64,000 nt of DNA from Flavobacterium urumqiense (GTDB taxonomy: Bacteria; Bacteroidota; Bacteroidia; Flavobacteriales; Flavobacteriaceae), in the NCBI RefSeq assembly GCF_900108015.1, contig NZ_FNVP01000012.1, forward strand, positions 34,536 to 98,535, given 5' to 3'. The position numbers and the translations under genes are program-made. The notes under the pieces were generated by a model. The model saw only the letters and a program-made list of their open reading frames with translations. It was not told where the DNA came from and searched no databases. This document shows positions 54,221 to 63,781 of the stretch, piece after piece. Within the stretch, counting starts at the first letter, position 1, and the number at the start of each line of letters is the position of its first letter.

Positions 54221-54784
54221 TTATGTAAAAGTCATTGCTAAGTAAATTGAATCGGCAGGAATAGCGGGCACTTTAATTTCGTGTATTATTTCTTTTTCAA
54301 GTGCAAAAAAAACATCTTTATCTTCTCCTTGCCGAAAAAGAGAACTGATTTCTTTTTCAGTCAGTTTAGTGTGTTCACTGAGCGCGTGCGCAATTCTATT
54401 TTCCATACCTTCCAGTCTGCTTAGATTTTCTTTTAACATTGTTGCGGTGCAGCTCAAATTAATATCCAAGGTGACGCCATGAAATAAAAATGATGCGCTT
54501 GGTGCAGAGAATCTTTTATCAGCACTCACAAAAATCACATTAGCTATTGAATCAATGGAACCAATATTGTGCATCGTTACAGTTAATTTACTTTTTAAAG
54601 AAATTAAAAAATTATAAAGTACAAACCCCGAGTCAACATCGCCTCCATTAGAAGATATAAAATAATAGAGTTCATTTGGGTTATGATTTTCAATAGCTTG
54701 AGTGGTAAACTTAATAAATTTATTTACTTTATCTGCGTTTATTTCGTCAAAAAAATGGATAAAAACTGTTTTGATATTTTTCAT
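54221..54784 (-). CDS. Stand-alone ClpP-like serine protease
   Basis: 187 residues. The ClpP pattern is preserved: FISSNGGDVDSGFVLYNFL near 43 (strand and oxyanion Gly-Gly), GSIDSIAN with the likely nucleophile Ser79, SFLFHGV with His102, and GEDKDVFFALEKEI with Asp155/157 as the acid. It is shorter and less similar to housekeeping ClpP, there is no ClpX/A nearby, and a signal peptide is absent. It could be a phage-like or signalling protease of the accessory region. Substrate unknown. Confidence 0.8.
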   Translation of the reverse strand: MKNIKTVFIHFFDEINADKVNKFIKFTTQAIENHNPNELYYFISSNGGDVDSGFVLYNFLISLKSKLTVTMHNIGSIDSIANVIFVSADKRFSAPSASFLFHGVTLDINLSCTATMLKENLSRLEGMENRIAHALSEHTKLTEKEISSLFRQGEDKDVFFALEKEIIHEIKVPAIPADSIYLAMTFT

Positions 54785-55061
54785 ATTTCACTTATTTTCT
54801 TATGAATTTATGTATAAAAATATAGATGTTAATTGCTCCCGCTACGGTCTTAATTTTATTAAAACATTAAAGTTAATCAAAAAAAATGTAGTGTAAAATT
54901 TATTTAAAACATGAAAGACAGTTAATTTTTACTAAAATTCATGAAGCATAATTAATAAACAGTCGCACTGTTAAAAAAACCTCATTTTTTACATAACTAC
55001 TTGTTTATCATTTAATTAGTATATAAATTTATAGTAATATTAATTTCAAAAAAATTACATT

Positions 55062-55268
55062 ATGAAACCTTTAAATGCAAAAGACACTAAAGCAAAAAAC
55101 GCCGTCGAATCTTCAAAAACAGAGGATGAAAAAACAACTGGCACCAACGCAACTTCTAAAACAGATGCAAAAAAAATGGACGAAAAAAGACCTGAAACTT
55201 CAAAATCTAAAAGTCATGAAAAAAAATCAGACAAAGATTCTGGAGCTCATTCAACTAAAAAACATTAA
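55062..55268 (+). CDS. Small Lys/Glu/Ser/Thr-rich protein
   Basis: 68 residues with almost no hydrophobic residues: MKPLNAKDTKAKNAVESSKT, then a lysine and aspartate rich end (KKSDKDSGAHSTKKH). It is certainly disordered. It lies 17 bases ahead of the next disordered-protein gene, and a promoter must be in the AT-rich region before it. Such pairs are often stress-induced, but this is only a suggestion. Confidence 0.7.
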   Translation: MKPLNAKDTKAKNAVESSKTEDEKTTGTNATSKTDAKKMDEKRPETSKSKSHEKKSDKDSGAHSTKKH

Positions 55269-55285
55269 TCCTATTATCAATTTTT

Positions 55286-55789
55286 ATGGAAAATGATAAT
55301 AAAGGTAATTTAGGTCAAGAGAGCCAGGATAACCAAAACCCACAAAAAGAAGCGAATTTCGAGACTTCAGATTCGGAAAACACTAGCAATCAATTGGCAG
55401 ATCAATCTGATCCAAAAATGGAACAAGATCCAAAGGACATTTCAGATCAGGATCAAGAAAGAAATCCTACTAATGAAAACATTATTGAAGAATTTAAAAG
55501 TTCAACTTCTGCAATATCAGATTGGAAGAAAGAGCTTAATAATCAGGAAGAAAGCAAATCTGATTCACAAACGGACCAAATTTTTAACGAAAATCAGGAG
55601 CAACGATCTGATGAAGAACAAAATAAAGATCCGCAAAGTGCATATAATGCAGAAGAAAACGTAAGTGAAAATGAAAATGATTTAGATTCACCACAAAATA
55701 GCAATAACAATTTCAAACGGGCGAATGTAAATGATGAGGAAGATTCAGAGATTGAAGATCAAAACAAATCTCCGAAAAATTTCTTGTAA
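55286..55789 (+). CDS. Acidic disordered protein, Asn/Gln/Glu/Asp-rich
   Basis: 167 residues: MENDNKGNLGQESQDNQ, with long DQ/NE-rich runs, one mildly hydrophobic stretch (IIEEFKSSTSAISDWKKEL, about 68-86) and the end EDQNKSPKNFL. No membrane span, no signal. It is in the same transcript as the preceding small basic protein and is closed by a long terminator. The opposite charge of the two (one basic, one acidic) is notable. No family is recognised. Confidence 0.75.
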   Translation: MENDNKGNLGQESQDNQNPQKEANFETSDSENTSNQLADQSDPKMEQDPKDISDQDQERNPTNENIIEEFKSSTSAISDWKKELNNQEESKSDSQTDQIFNENQEQRSDEEQNKDPQSAYNAEENVSENENDLDSPQNSNNNFKRANVNDEEDSEIEDQNKSPKNFL

Positions 55790-55810
55790 ATAATACCTTT
55801 TAAACTTTAT

Positions 55811-55862
55811 AAAAAAAAGAAATAGAATTATTGATAAGATGCATTAATTCTATTTCTTTTTT
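55811..55862. terminator. Terminator after the disordered-protein pair
   Basis: GAAATAGAATTA and TAATTCTATTTC form a 12-bp stem with A and T runs. It lies between convergent genes. Confidence 0.88.
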
Positions 55863-55906
55863 AAATAATGTAAAATCTACTAAAAAAAGTTTATAATCAT
55901 ATTTAA

Positions 55907-56968
55907 TTAAGCTATCGAAACTTCTTTGTCTAAGTATATTTCCTGTACCGCATGTATGAGTTCTACACCTTCGCTAAAAGGACGCTGAAAAGCTTTTCTT
56001 CCCATAATCATTCCAGCTCCTCCTGCCCGCTTATTAATCACGGCCGTTTTTATAGCTTGCGCCAAATCATTTTCCCCTTTTGACTCCCCTCCTGAATTAA
56101 TCATGCTGATCCGTCCCGAGTAACAATTCAGTACCTGATAACGGCATAAATCTATGGGATGATCGCTGGCTAATTTGGTGTACATGTCCGGACTTGATTT
56201 GGCAAATTTTATTGCGGTAAAACCACCATTGTTAGTTGGTAACTTTTGTTTAATAATATCAGCCTGAATGGAAACACCAAGATAATTGGCTTGACCAGTA
56301 ATGTCGGCTGCAGTATTGTAATCGACACCATCTTTTAAAAAAGCATCATTTCTCGAATAGCACCAAAGAATAGTAGCCATACCCAAATTATGGGCCTGTT
56401 CAAAAGCCTTCGCCACTTCTATGATTTGCCTGTCGGATTCAGCAGAGCCAAAATAAACCGTCGCTCCTACCGCTACAGCACCCATATTCCAAGCGTCGCG
56501 GACACTACCAAACATGATTTGGTCGTACTTATTTGGATAAGTCAATAGTTCGTTGTGATTTATTTTTACCACAAATGGAATTTTATGAGCATATTTCCTG
56601 GATAACATTGCCAATCCTCCCATTGTAGAAGCGACCGCATTACAACCGGCTTCCAGGGCTAACTTTACAATATTTTCAGGATCAAAATAAATGGGGTTTG
56701 GAGAAAAGGAACTTCCTGCAGTATGCTCAATTCCTTGATCGACTGGCAAAATTGACAGATAGCCAGTGTTAGAAAGCCGACCGTGATTGTATAACTGCGT
56801 TAAGCTTCGAATGGATTGTGCCTTTCTATTACTTTGCAAAAAATGAGTCTCTATATGATTTGGATTCGGAAAATGAATGTGCTCTTTCGTAATTTTTGTA
56901 CAGACATGATTTAACAACGAATCCTTTTCGTCCCCTAATAAATCCAATAATTGGCGTAAATCTTTCAT
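55907..56968 (-). CDS. fbaB: Class I fructose-bisphosphate aldolase (FbaB/DhnA type)
   Basis: About 353 residues from the Met at 56968; the frame is open to 57001, but MKDLRQLLDLL is the natural start. VDQGIEHTAGSS, the metal-free Schiff-base type lysine in PFVVKINHNELL, AVGATVYFGSAES and GMATILWCYSRN are typical. It splits fructose 1,6-bisphosphate in glycolysis or joins trioses in gluconeogenesis. It is downstream of the flavin oxidoreductase on the same strand. Confidence 0.9.
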   Translation of the reverse strand: MKDLRQLLDLLGDEKDSLLNHVCTKITKEHIHFPNPNHIETHFLQSNRKAQSIRSLTQLYNHGRLSNTGYLSILPVDQGIEHTAGSSFSPNPIYFDPENIVKLALEAGCNAVASTMGGLAMLSRKYAHKIPFVVKINHNELLTYPNKYDQIMFGSVRDAWNMGAVAVGATVYFGSAESDRQIIEVAKAFEQAHNLGMATILWCYSRNDAFLKDGVDYNTAADITGQANYLGVSIQADIIKQKLPTNNGGFTAIKFAKSSPDMYTKLASDHPIDLCRYQVLNCYSGRISMINSGGESKGENDLAQAIKTAVINKRAGGAGMIMGRKAFQRPFSEGVELIHAVQEIYLDKEVSIA

Positions 56969-57026
56969 TTTGACTTTGATTTGAATAAATTTCCAAAACA
57001 CTTTTTAATAGATAAATGTAATTACT

Positions 57027-58118
57027 TTACTCCATTTTGTAAAATGGATAATCAGTATATCCTTTTTCGTCCGCTGTATAAAACAAATCCATATTAAGAT
57101 CCTGTGATAAAGGCCAATTGTTTTCAAATCTTTCAACAAGGTCGGGATTATTGATAAATGGCCGCCCAAAAGCTACCAAATCCGTAAGTTCACTTTCAAG
57201 AACTGCTTCAGCACTTTCTTTATCAAAACCACCACAAAGGATAATCGTGTTTTTAAAATTGTTTCGTATCCGTTTTTTAATTTCCAAAGGAACCGGAGGC
57301 GCTCCCATAGCCGAGTGATCGACAAGATGAATATAGGCGATATCTAATTTATTGAGTTCCCTTGCCAAATAATCATAAGTGGCTTCTATCTCCGGATAAT
57401 GAGGCATGTCACTAGCTACTCCATAAGGTGACAAGCGAATTCCCGTTTTTTCTTTTCCAATGGCTTTTGCAACGGCTGTTACCACTTCAATCACAAAACG
57501 GCAACGGTTTTCAATACTTCCACCATAATTGTCTTCTCTAATATTGCTTATTGGGGAAAGAAATTCTTCTAAAAGGTATCCGTTAGCCGAATGCAATTCA
57601 ACTCCGTCAAAGCCCGCAAACAAACCATTTTCGGCAGCGGCAACATATTCTGTTTTGGCATGTAAAATTTCCTGAGAAGTCATTTCTTTTGGAACATCAA
57701 AATCTTGCAATCCTTTTAAATCGGTCCACATTTGTCCGGCTGCTTTTACTGCTGAAGGTGCTACAATCAGCGCATCTTTATGCATATTGAGATGATGGCT
57801 AATTCTTCCGGAATGCATTAACTGAACTATTATTTTACCTCCATTTTTATGAACTGCCGTTGTTGTTTTTTTCCATCCTTCTACCTGGTTCTCACTAAAG
57901 ACCCCGGGAATACGGGCATATCCAAGACCGTTAGGAGATGGTGATGTTCCTTCAGTTATTATCAATCCAGCACTTGAACGTTGTTTATAATACTCCGCCA
58001 TAAGTTCGTTAGGAATACTATCAATTGCTCTGCATCTAGTCATTGGCGCCATAACAATTTTGTTTTTTAACGCAATAGAACCAACTGTTTCTGGTGAGAA
58101 TAATTTGGACGTTTTCAT
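57027..58118 (-). CDS. NADH:flavin oxidoreductase (Old Yellow Enzyme family)
   Basis: 363 residues: KNKIVMAPMTRCRAIDSIPN near the start (FMN-binding MAPMTR), IVQLMHSGRISHH, FDGVELHSANGYLLEEFL with the HSANGYL motif, and ENRCRFVIEV. FMN-dependent reductases of alkenes, nitro compounds or peroxides. There is no Fe-S domain. 26 bases before the aldolase gene, same strand; the two may form an operon. Confidence 0.94.
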   Translation of the reverse strand: MKTSKLFSPETVGSIALKNKIVMAPMTRCRAIDSIPNELMAEYYKQRSSAGLIITEGTSPSPNGLGYARIPGVFSENQVEGWKKTTTAVHKNGGKIIVQLMHSGRISHHLNMHKDALIVAPSAVKAAGQMWTDLKGLQDFDVPKEMTSQEILHAKTEYVAAAENGLFAGFDGVELHSANGYLLEEFLSPISNIREDNYGGSIENRCRFVIEVVTAVAKAIGKEKTGIRLSPYGVASDMPHYPEIEATYDYLARELNKLDIAYIHLVDHSAMGAPPVPLEIKKRIRNNFKNTIILCGGFDKESAEAVLESELTDLVAFGRPFINNPDLVERFENNWPLSQDLNMDLFYTADEKGYTDYPFYKME

Positions 58119-58609
58119 ATTTTTTTTTCTTAAATAATTAGTATAAAGATATTTAAATTATTTTCAAAAGTGTCATTTATTTCTTTTTAAAATAAGAAAG
58201 ATCAATCTATTACTGTTTACTATCAAGGAAAAATAGGTCTTCATAGAATTGGCCAAAATAAAATACAATAAAAATATTATCATATTTATGGCAATCAAAA
58301 CCACCTCGAATACGCATAAATTCACTTAGGGCGGATGCAAGTAAATAGGAACGAAAGCCAAGAAATACCTATAGAGATTTACAATAATTTTTTTTAATTT
58401 ATTATAGTCAGCATTACCGTATTTTTTTACGATAATTATTTTAATTTTTATACTTTTTTACCTACAATAAAATATAAAACATGTACTTTATCGATTATTT
58501 AAGCTTTTAAACTGTTAAACAAAACAAAAAATATAATTTTAAAGGCGTAATACTCACAGCTTAGAAAATCTAAAAATTTTTATAATAATACAGATACCTT
58601 AATTAAATT
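58119..58609. other. Long AT-rich regulatory gap
   Basis: 491 bases between divergent genes; it must hold the promoters of the flavin oxidoreductase and the large secreted protein. No gene, repeat or RNA structure is evident. Confidence 0.5.
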
Positions 58610-61600
58610 ATGAAAAAACTCTACTCTAAAACCATCAATTACAAATTTTATGTAGCATTTTCAATTTTATTTTTTGTTTTATCTTTTCAAATTAAGGCGC
58701 AGCAAGCACCAACATCTCCTCAAGTTAATTTTACTCAAAGAACTGCCGCAGCGACGCCAGCTCGAACGGTTTACAATGTCAAGGGAGATTTTACAATGTT
58801 GGGCAATACCAATTTAACTCTTGTTAATTATGGAATTACTACCAACAATGAAGGAAATGCGATGAAATATGTGGATATTGACGACGATTCCAATACCTTA
58901 AATTCTTCGAAGGCTAATCTTGAACTCTCTAATTCGGGAGAAAATGGAGCTAACCCAACTTGTTCTACTGTTCTTTTTGCGGGCCTTTATTGGACCGGTA
59001 AATCAAATGATGCTGATGCTTTTACAGTTTCAAAGCAAGTTCAAAACGGCACACAACCAGTTAATGATAATTCAGCCGTAACTCACAATCAAAACATTGC
59101 CAACACTTCTTACAATTTAAAAGTGACTACGGGAGGACCTGGAAACAATCATTACCCAATCTATACTTTTGCAGGTAGCAACACTTACGTATTTAATTAC
59201 ACTAATACTCCAACCATAACTGTAACTGTAGGTGGTACAACTACAAATCTACCTGCAACGATTTCTACATCTGGATCGATAGCTACCGCCACATTAACAA
59301 CACCTTATAGCATAACAGACGGTACAGTAACTATAAAAATTTATACCCTAACAAGATCAACAGCAATCGTTAACGGTACAGATTATACAATCAATTCTTC
59401 TATTTCGGTTAATGTTTCAGGCACTGTTGCTACATATACAACACTAACTAAAAATTACGATAAAAAAGTCATATCTATAAAAGGGCCAGGTGCCACAACT
59501 TATACTTCCATCACGGCAAAAACTAACGGCACCAGTTCAAATATTCTTTTCCCTGGAACATCCTACAGTGGAATTTTCATTGGTTATCAAGAAATCACCG
59601 ATTATGTAAAAGCACATGGTCCAGGAGCTTATACTGTTGCCGATGTCGCTCTTACAGAGGGAACAAATGCTAATCCTGGTTTTTCTGGAGGTTGGTCAAT
59701 GGTGGTTATTTATGAAAATCCTTTAATGAAAAGTCGCGCTGTAACGCTTTTTGACGGCTATGCTTATGTAAACGGACAGCGAGCAGCATCAGGTTCTTAT
59801 ACAACTCAAGGCGAATATGGAACAATTCCCATCTCGGGATTCACAACTGTTGGTTCAGGACAAGTAAATATGAAACTAGGGGTTATGGCAGCCGAAGGGG
59901 ACGTAGCCACCAACTCGGGAAGCGATTATCTGGCAGTGCAAAAATTAAGTGCAGATCCTACAGTTTACAATACCACCAACTATTTAACGATGAACCATGC
60001 AGGAAATTCAGTCGACAACTTTTTCAATTCATCCATTTACCCAGTCCCAGCTCCGGGTACCAGCAATCCTATTTTACAAAACAATACCGGAGTCGATTTT
60101 AGTATGTTTACCATTCCGAATACCTCAAATTTAGTAATAGGAAAAAATCAAACCTCTACCACTTTTAGGTTTGGCTCCACTTATGAAGTATATACCATAT
60201 TTGGTTTTGCCATGTCAGTAGATGCCTATATTCCGGAACCTAAAGGATTAATAAGTGTCAATTCAATTAATAATGTAACAAATCCGCCCACTTTAAACGC
60301 TTTACCGGGACAAACAATTAATTACTCATTGAATATTACTAATGAAGGCACTGAAGCTACGAATAACACAGTAGTTTCAATACCCATTCCGGCAACAGCA
60401 ATTTTCAATACAGGAGCAACTATTGTATATCACACGTATAACGGTTTTACAACGACCAACACTCCCTACTTTGACGCAGTGACAAATAAAATCATTTGGA
60501 ACCTAGGCACATTACCGATAACATCAGGTCATCCCGAATATATATTTGCCGATTTAAGTTTTACCCTCAATGTTACAACAGATTGTAATATTATATTAAG
60601 TGCGGGTTGTAGCCCCGAAGTTTCTTTAGAGACCGGAACTATAATGGGTAATGGTGCCACATCTGGATCTTCCTTTACGAAGTATTTCTTTCAGGGATAT
60701 GATTCAAACTCTTGCCATTTACCTATTGAGGGCTCAATTAAAGTCGCTATCGATGCGAGTTCCTGCTTATCAAGTATGGCTGGACCCAATCAAATAACTT
60801 CGTGCGGAGGAGAATTTGTCACATTAGCGGCATCAACAGGGAAAACAGGAACATGGAGCATTATTAGTGGACCTGCCGGAGGTGGAGAACTTTTTTCGAA
60901 TAACACAAGTCCAAATTCAACATTTTACAGTCCTAATCTTGGTGCATATATCTTAAGATGGACTACCAGTTGCTCTACCACAGATGATGTTGTAGTCACT
61001 TTTACACTATGCAATGTTGTAAATTTTGATGGAATTGATGATCATATCAACTTTAAAAATAACTATAATTTAAACAGCGGCAATTTTAGTATTGAAGCTT
61101 GGATAAAATCGAATGCAAGTAATAATAATACACAAACAATTATTTCCAAACGTTTAAATACGAGTTCACCTGATGGATATGATTTAAGATTAGTAAATAA
61201 TATAGTTTCATTCAATTGGAATAATAATTCCATAAACGCCACTCATGCAATTGATACGAACAGATGGTATCATATTGGGGTCACTTTCGACGGAACTAAC
61301 TATAAATTATACATCGATGGTTTATTAGAAAAAACTGGCTCAGGGGTAAACCCAACATCGAATAATATTGATTGTGTTTTAGGTGCGATGGCCCAAAACA
61401 GTACAACTCCCAATAATTATTTTAATGGTTATATCGATGAGGTTCGAATCTGGAATGCTTCTCTAACTATTAGTCAAATTCGCCAAATGATGAATCAAGA
61501 AATCATAAATGACGGCAGCGGCAATATTAGGGGAGCAATTGTACCCAAAAACATCACTGGAATAAATTGGACTAATTTGTCCGGTTATTTTCAAATGAAT

Positions 61601-63580
61601 CGTACAAGTGATATCTTAAATGGCTATTTAGTAGACAAATCAGGCAACACCAAAAATGGTAAATTGAAAGGTATTTATGTTCAAGAACCAGATACCGCAC
61701 CAATTCCTTATACCTCCGGAGCTAATGGTAATTGGGAAAGTGACGCCACCTGGACTTATTTTCAGGTTTGGGATGTTCCTAATAGTTTAGGTATAGATGG
61801 TACAACAAAAATAGATTGGAATATCGTTAAGACGGCACACAATATAACTTCAAATAGCAATAAAATAGTTTTGGGATTAGTAGTAAATAGTAATATATTA
61901 ACTGCTGTAAGTGATTCAAAAATTGAAGTTTCCAGTTATCTAAAATTAGATGGAAAAATAGATTTAGTGGGCAAGTCACAATTAGTACAAACCATCGACA
62001 GTGATTTGGACCTATCAAGTGCCGGATCGATAGAAAGAGACCAACAAGGTCAATCCAACAAATACAATTATAATTACTGGAGCGCTCCGGTGAGTCCCAT
62101 AAATACAACCGCTAACAATATTGATTATACGGTTACAAGTATAATGAAAGACGGAACGGCATCAGTACCACAAAACATAAATTGGGTTAGTGGTTATGAT
62201 GGATCTTCTGGATCCCCTATTAATCTAGCACGATACTGGATATATAAATTTGATAATTCTGCAAATACTTATGCAAACTGGTCACAAATAGGTGAAACAG
62301 GTGCTCTTAGAGTTGGACAAGGGTTTACGTTAAAAGGAAGCGGAGCAGCTTCAGGAACTCAGAATTACACCTTTGTAGGAAAACCAAATAATGGAACAAT
62401 AGCAACCAATAATGTTAGTGCCGACCAATTGCTTTTAACAGGAAATCCATATCCTTCTGCATTGGATGCCAATGCATTCATAAATGATAATTTAAGTTCT
62501 ATGGATGGTACTCTGTATTTTTGGGAACAGTATACTACTAATGACACCCATATTCTAAGGGATTATCAAGGTGGTTATGCCGAAAGAAATTTAACAGGTG
62601 GAGTTCCTGCAACCTCATCAGGTATAGATTTTATAAGTGGTTTAGGCTCTAGCACCAAAGGTATTCCAAATCAATTTATTCCTGTGGGACAAAGCTTTTT
62701 TGTGTATGGAAATATAAATTCAGGAGGTCCTATTACTTATAAAAATACTCAAAGAGGTTTTCATAAAGAAGATGAGGTTGGCGTATCAAATATCATGTTT
62801 AAATCAACAGCCAAAGACAAGAAAGATAACGTTTGGAACAATAATAATGATATTATTAAAAAAGATACTTACAAAAGAATTCGAATCGGTTATAATTCCA
62901 ATAATAATTACCACCGTCAAGTGTTAATAGGATTTATGGATGAAAAAGCAACTTCAGATATCGATAATGGTTATGATGGTTTTAATTTTGATGACTTTCC
63001 TAATGACATGTATTTTATGAATGGAGAAGATCAATTAGTAATTCAGGGAGTTGGCTACTTTGACAGAAATGAATCTTACCCTATTGGAATCAAAGCAGAT
63101 ACAGATGGCAAAGTAAAATTCATGATTGATGGACTTGAAAATTTTGACAAAAATGAAAAAATATTCATTTATGATTCGGAAAATGACAGCTATAACGACA
63201 TCCGAAAAAAACAATATGAAGTTTTGATTCCATCTGGTGAAAACAACGACCGTTTTTCATTGTGCTTTAAACAAAAAACTAAAAAAGAAAAAGAAGAAAG
63301 TAAGGATGAAAAAGACAAAAAAAATAAAAAATCAGATGATATAAAAGTGACTAATCTTCAAGGAAAAAATGCAATTATGATTAACAATAAATCAGCTATA
63401 ACAAATCTTCAAAAAGTTATTTTGTATAATATGAATGGCCAGTCAATTGCAACATGGGAGATTGAGAGTCAATCACAACAAAATATCCAGCTGCCTATTA
63501 AAAATTTAAGTTCTGGTATATATATCGTACGAATTCAAACGACAAGTGGAGATATCAGCAAAAAAATAATTGTCCCTTAA
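58610..63580 (+). CDS. Giant T9SS-secreted protein with DUF11-like and LamG domains
   Basis: 1656 residues. A signal peptide (residues 1-30, ending IKAQ) precedes a beta-rich N-terminal 540 residues. A DUF11-like repeat follows at about 545-650 (PGQTINYSLNITNEGTEATN), and a LamG/concanavalin-like domain at about 803-965 (VNFDGIDDHINF, NFSIEAWIKSN, RWYHIGVTFDG, YIDEVRIWN). About 1550-1575 is a Lys/Glu-rich linker and 1578-1656 the T9SS type A sorting tail (LQKVILYNMNGQSI, LSSGIYIVRI). The protein would be on the surface or secreted, for adhesion or gliding. A single gene. Confidence 0.93.
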   Translation: MKKLYSKTINYKFYVAFSILFFVLSFQIKAQQAPTSPQVNFTQRTAAATPARTVYNVKGDFTMLGNTNLTLVNYGITTNNEGNAMKYVDIDDDSNTLNSSKANLELSNSGENGANPTCSTVLFAGLYWTGKSNDADAFTVSKQVQNGTQPVNDNSAVTHNQNIANTSYNLKVTTGGPGNNHYPIYTFAGSNTYVFNYTNTPTITVTVGGTTTNLPATISTSGSIATATLTTPYSITDGTVTIKIYTLTRSTAIVNGTDYTINSSISVNVSGTVATYTTLTKNYDKKVISIKGPGATTYTSITAKTNGTSSNILFPGTSYSGIFIGYQEITDYVKAHGPGAYTVADVALTEGTNANPGFSGGWSMVVIYENPLMKSRAVTLFDGYAYVNGQRAASGSYTTQGEYGTIPISGFTTVGSGQVNMKLGVMAAEGDVATNSGSDYLAVQKLSADPTVYNTTNYLTMNHAGNSVDNFFNSSIYPVPAPGTSNPILQNNTGVDFSMFTIPNTSNLVIGKNQTSTTFRFGSTYEVYTIFGFAMSVDAYIPEPKGLISVNSINNVTNPPTLNALPGQTINYSLNITNEGTEATNNTVVSIPIPATAIFNTGATIVYHTYNGFTTTNTPYFDAVTNKIIWNLGTLPITSGHPEYIFADLSFTLNVTTDCNIILSAGCSPEVSLETGTIMGNGATSGSSFTKYFFQGYDSNSCHLPIEGSIKVAIDASSCLSSMAGPNQITSCGGEFVTLAASTGKTGTWSIISGPAGGGELFSNNTSPNSTFYSPNLGAYILRWTTSCSTTDDVVVTFTLCNVVNFDGIDDHINFKNNYNLNSGNFSIEAWIKSNASNNNTQTIISKRLNTSSPDGYDLRLVNNIVSFNWNNNSINATHAIDTNRWYHIGVTFDGTNYKLYIDGLLEKTGSGVNPTSNNIDCVLGAMAQNSTTPNNYFNGYIDEVRIWNASLTISQIRQMMNQEIINDGSGNIRGAIVPKNITGINWTNLSGYFQMNRTSDILNGYLVDKSGNTKNGKLKGIYVQEPDTAPIPYTSGANGNWESDATWTYFQVWDVPNSLGIDGTTKIDWNIVKTAHNITSNSNKIVLGLVVNSNILTAVSDSKIEVSSYLKLDGKIDLVGKSQLVQTIDSDLDLSSAGSIERDQQGQSNKYNYNYWSAPVSPINTTANNIDYTVTSIMKDGTASVPQNINWVSGYDGSSGSPINLARYWIYKFDNSANTYANWSQIGETGALRVGQGFTLKGSGAASGTQNYTFVGKPNNGTIATNNVSADQLLLTGNPYPSALDANAFINDNLSSMDGTLYFWEQYTTNDTHILRDYQGGYAERNLTGGVPATSSGIDFISGLGSSTKGIPNQFIPVGQSFFVYGNINSGGPITYKNTQRGFHKEDEVGVSNIMFKSTAKDKKDNVWNNNNDIIKKDTYKRIRIGYNSNNNYHRQVLIGFMDEKATSDIDNGYDGFNFDDFPNDMYFMNGEDQLVIQGVGYFDRNESYPIGIKADTDGKVKFMIDGLENFDKNEKIFIYDSENDSYNDIRKKQYEVLIPSGENNDRFSLCFKQKTKKEKEESKDEKDKKNKKSDDIKVTNLQGKNAIMINNKSAITNLQKVILYNMNGQSIATWEIESQSQQNIQLPIKNLSSGIYIVRIQTTSGDISKKIIVP

Positions 63581-63600
63581 GGTTTTAAATCCGTCTTTAT

Positions 63601-63631
63601 AAAAAACTGTCTTTCGAGACAGTTTTTTTTT
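63601..63631 (+). terminator. Terminator after the giant secreted protein
   Basis: AAAAAACTGTCT, TTCG loop region, AGACAGTTTTTTT. Confidence 0.9.
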
Positions 63632-63781
63632 GGCCCTTATTTTATTCACTAGATTCAACTAATTAATGCAACTTTTAGGGGGGAGATAAAGACATTTTTT
63701 CAAAAGAAAGGACTTTTAAAAAGCCCTCTCTCTCGAATGGAATAAATGTTCTTTATTTGCTCCTGACCAAAGTTGTAAATA

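Noticed and set aside
50762..55789. Matching attR for the tRNA-Met island
   Set aside because: No second copy of the tRNA 3' end was found in the window by eye, so the right boundary cannot be called.
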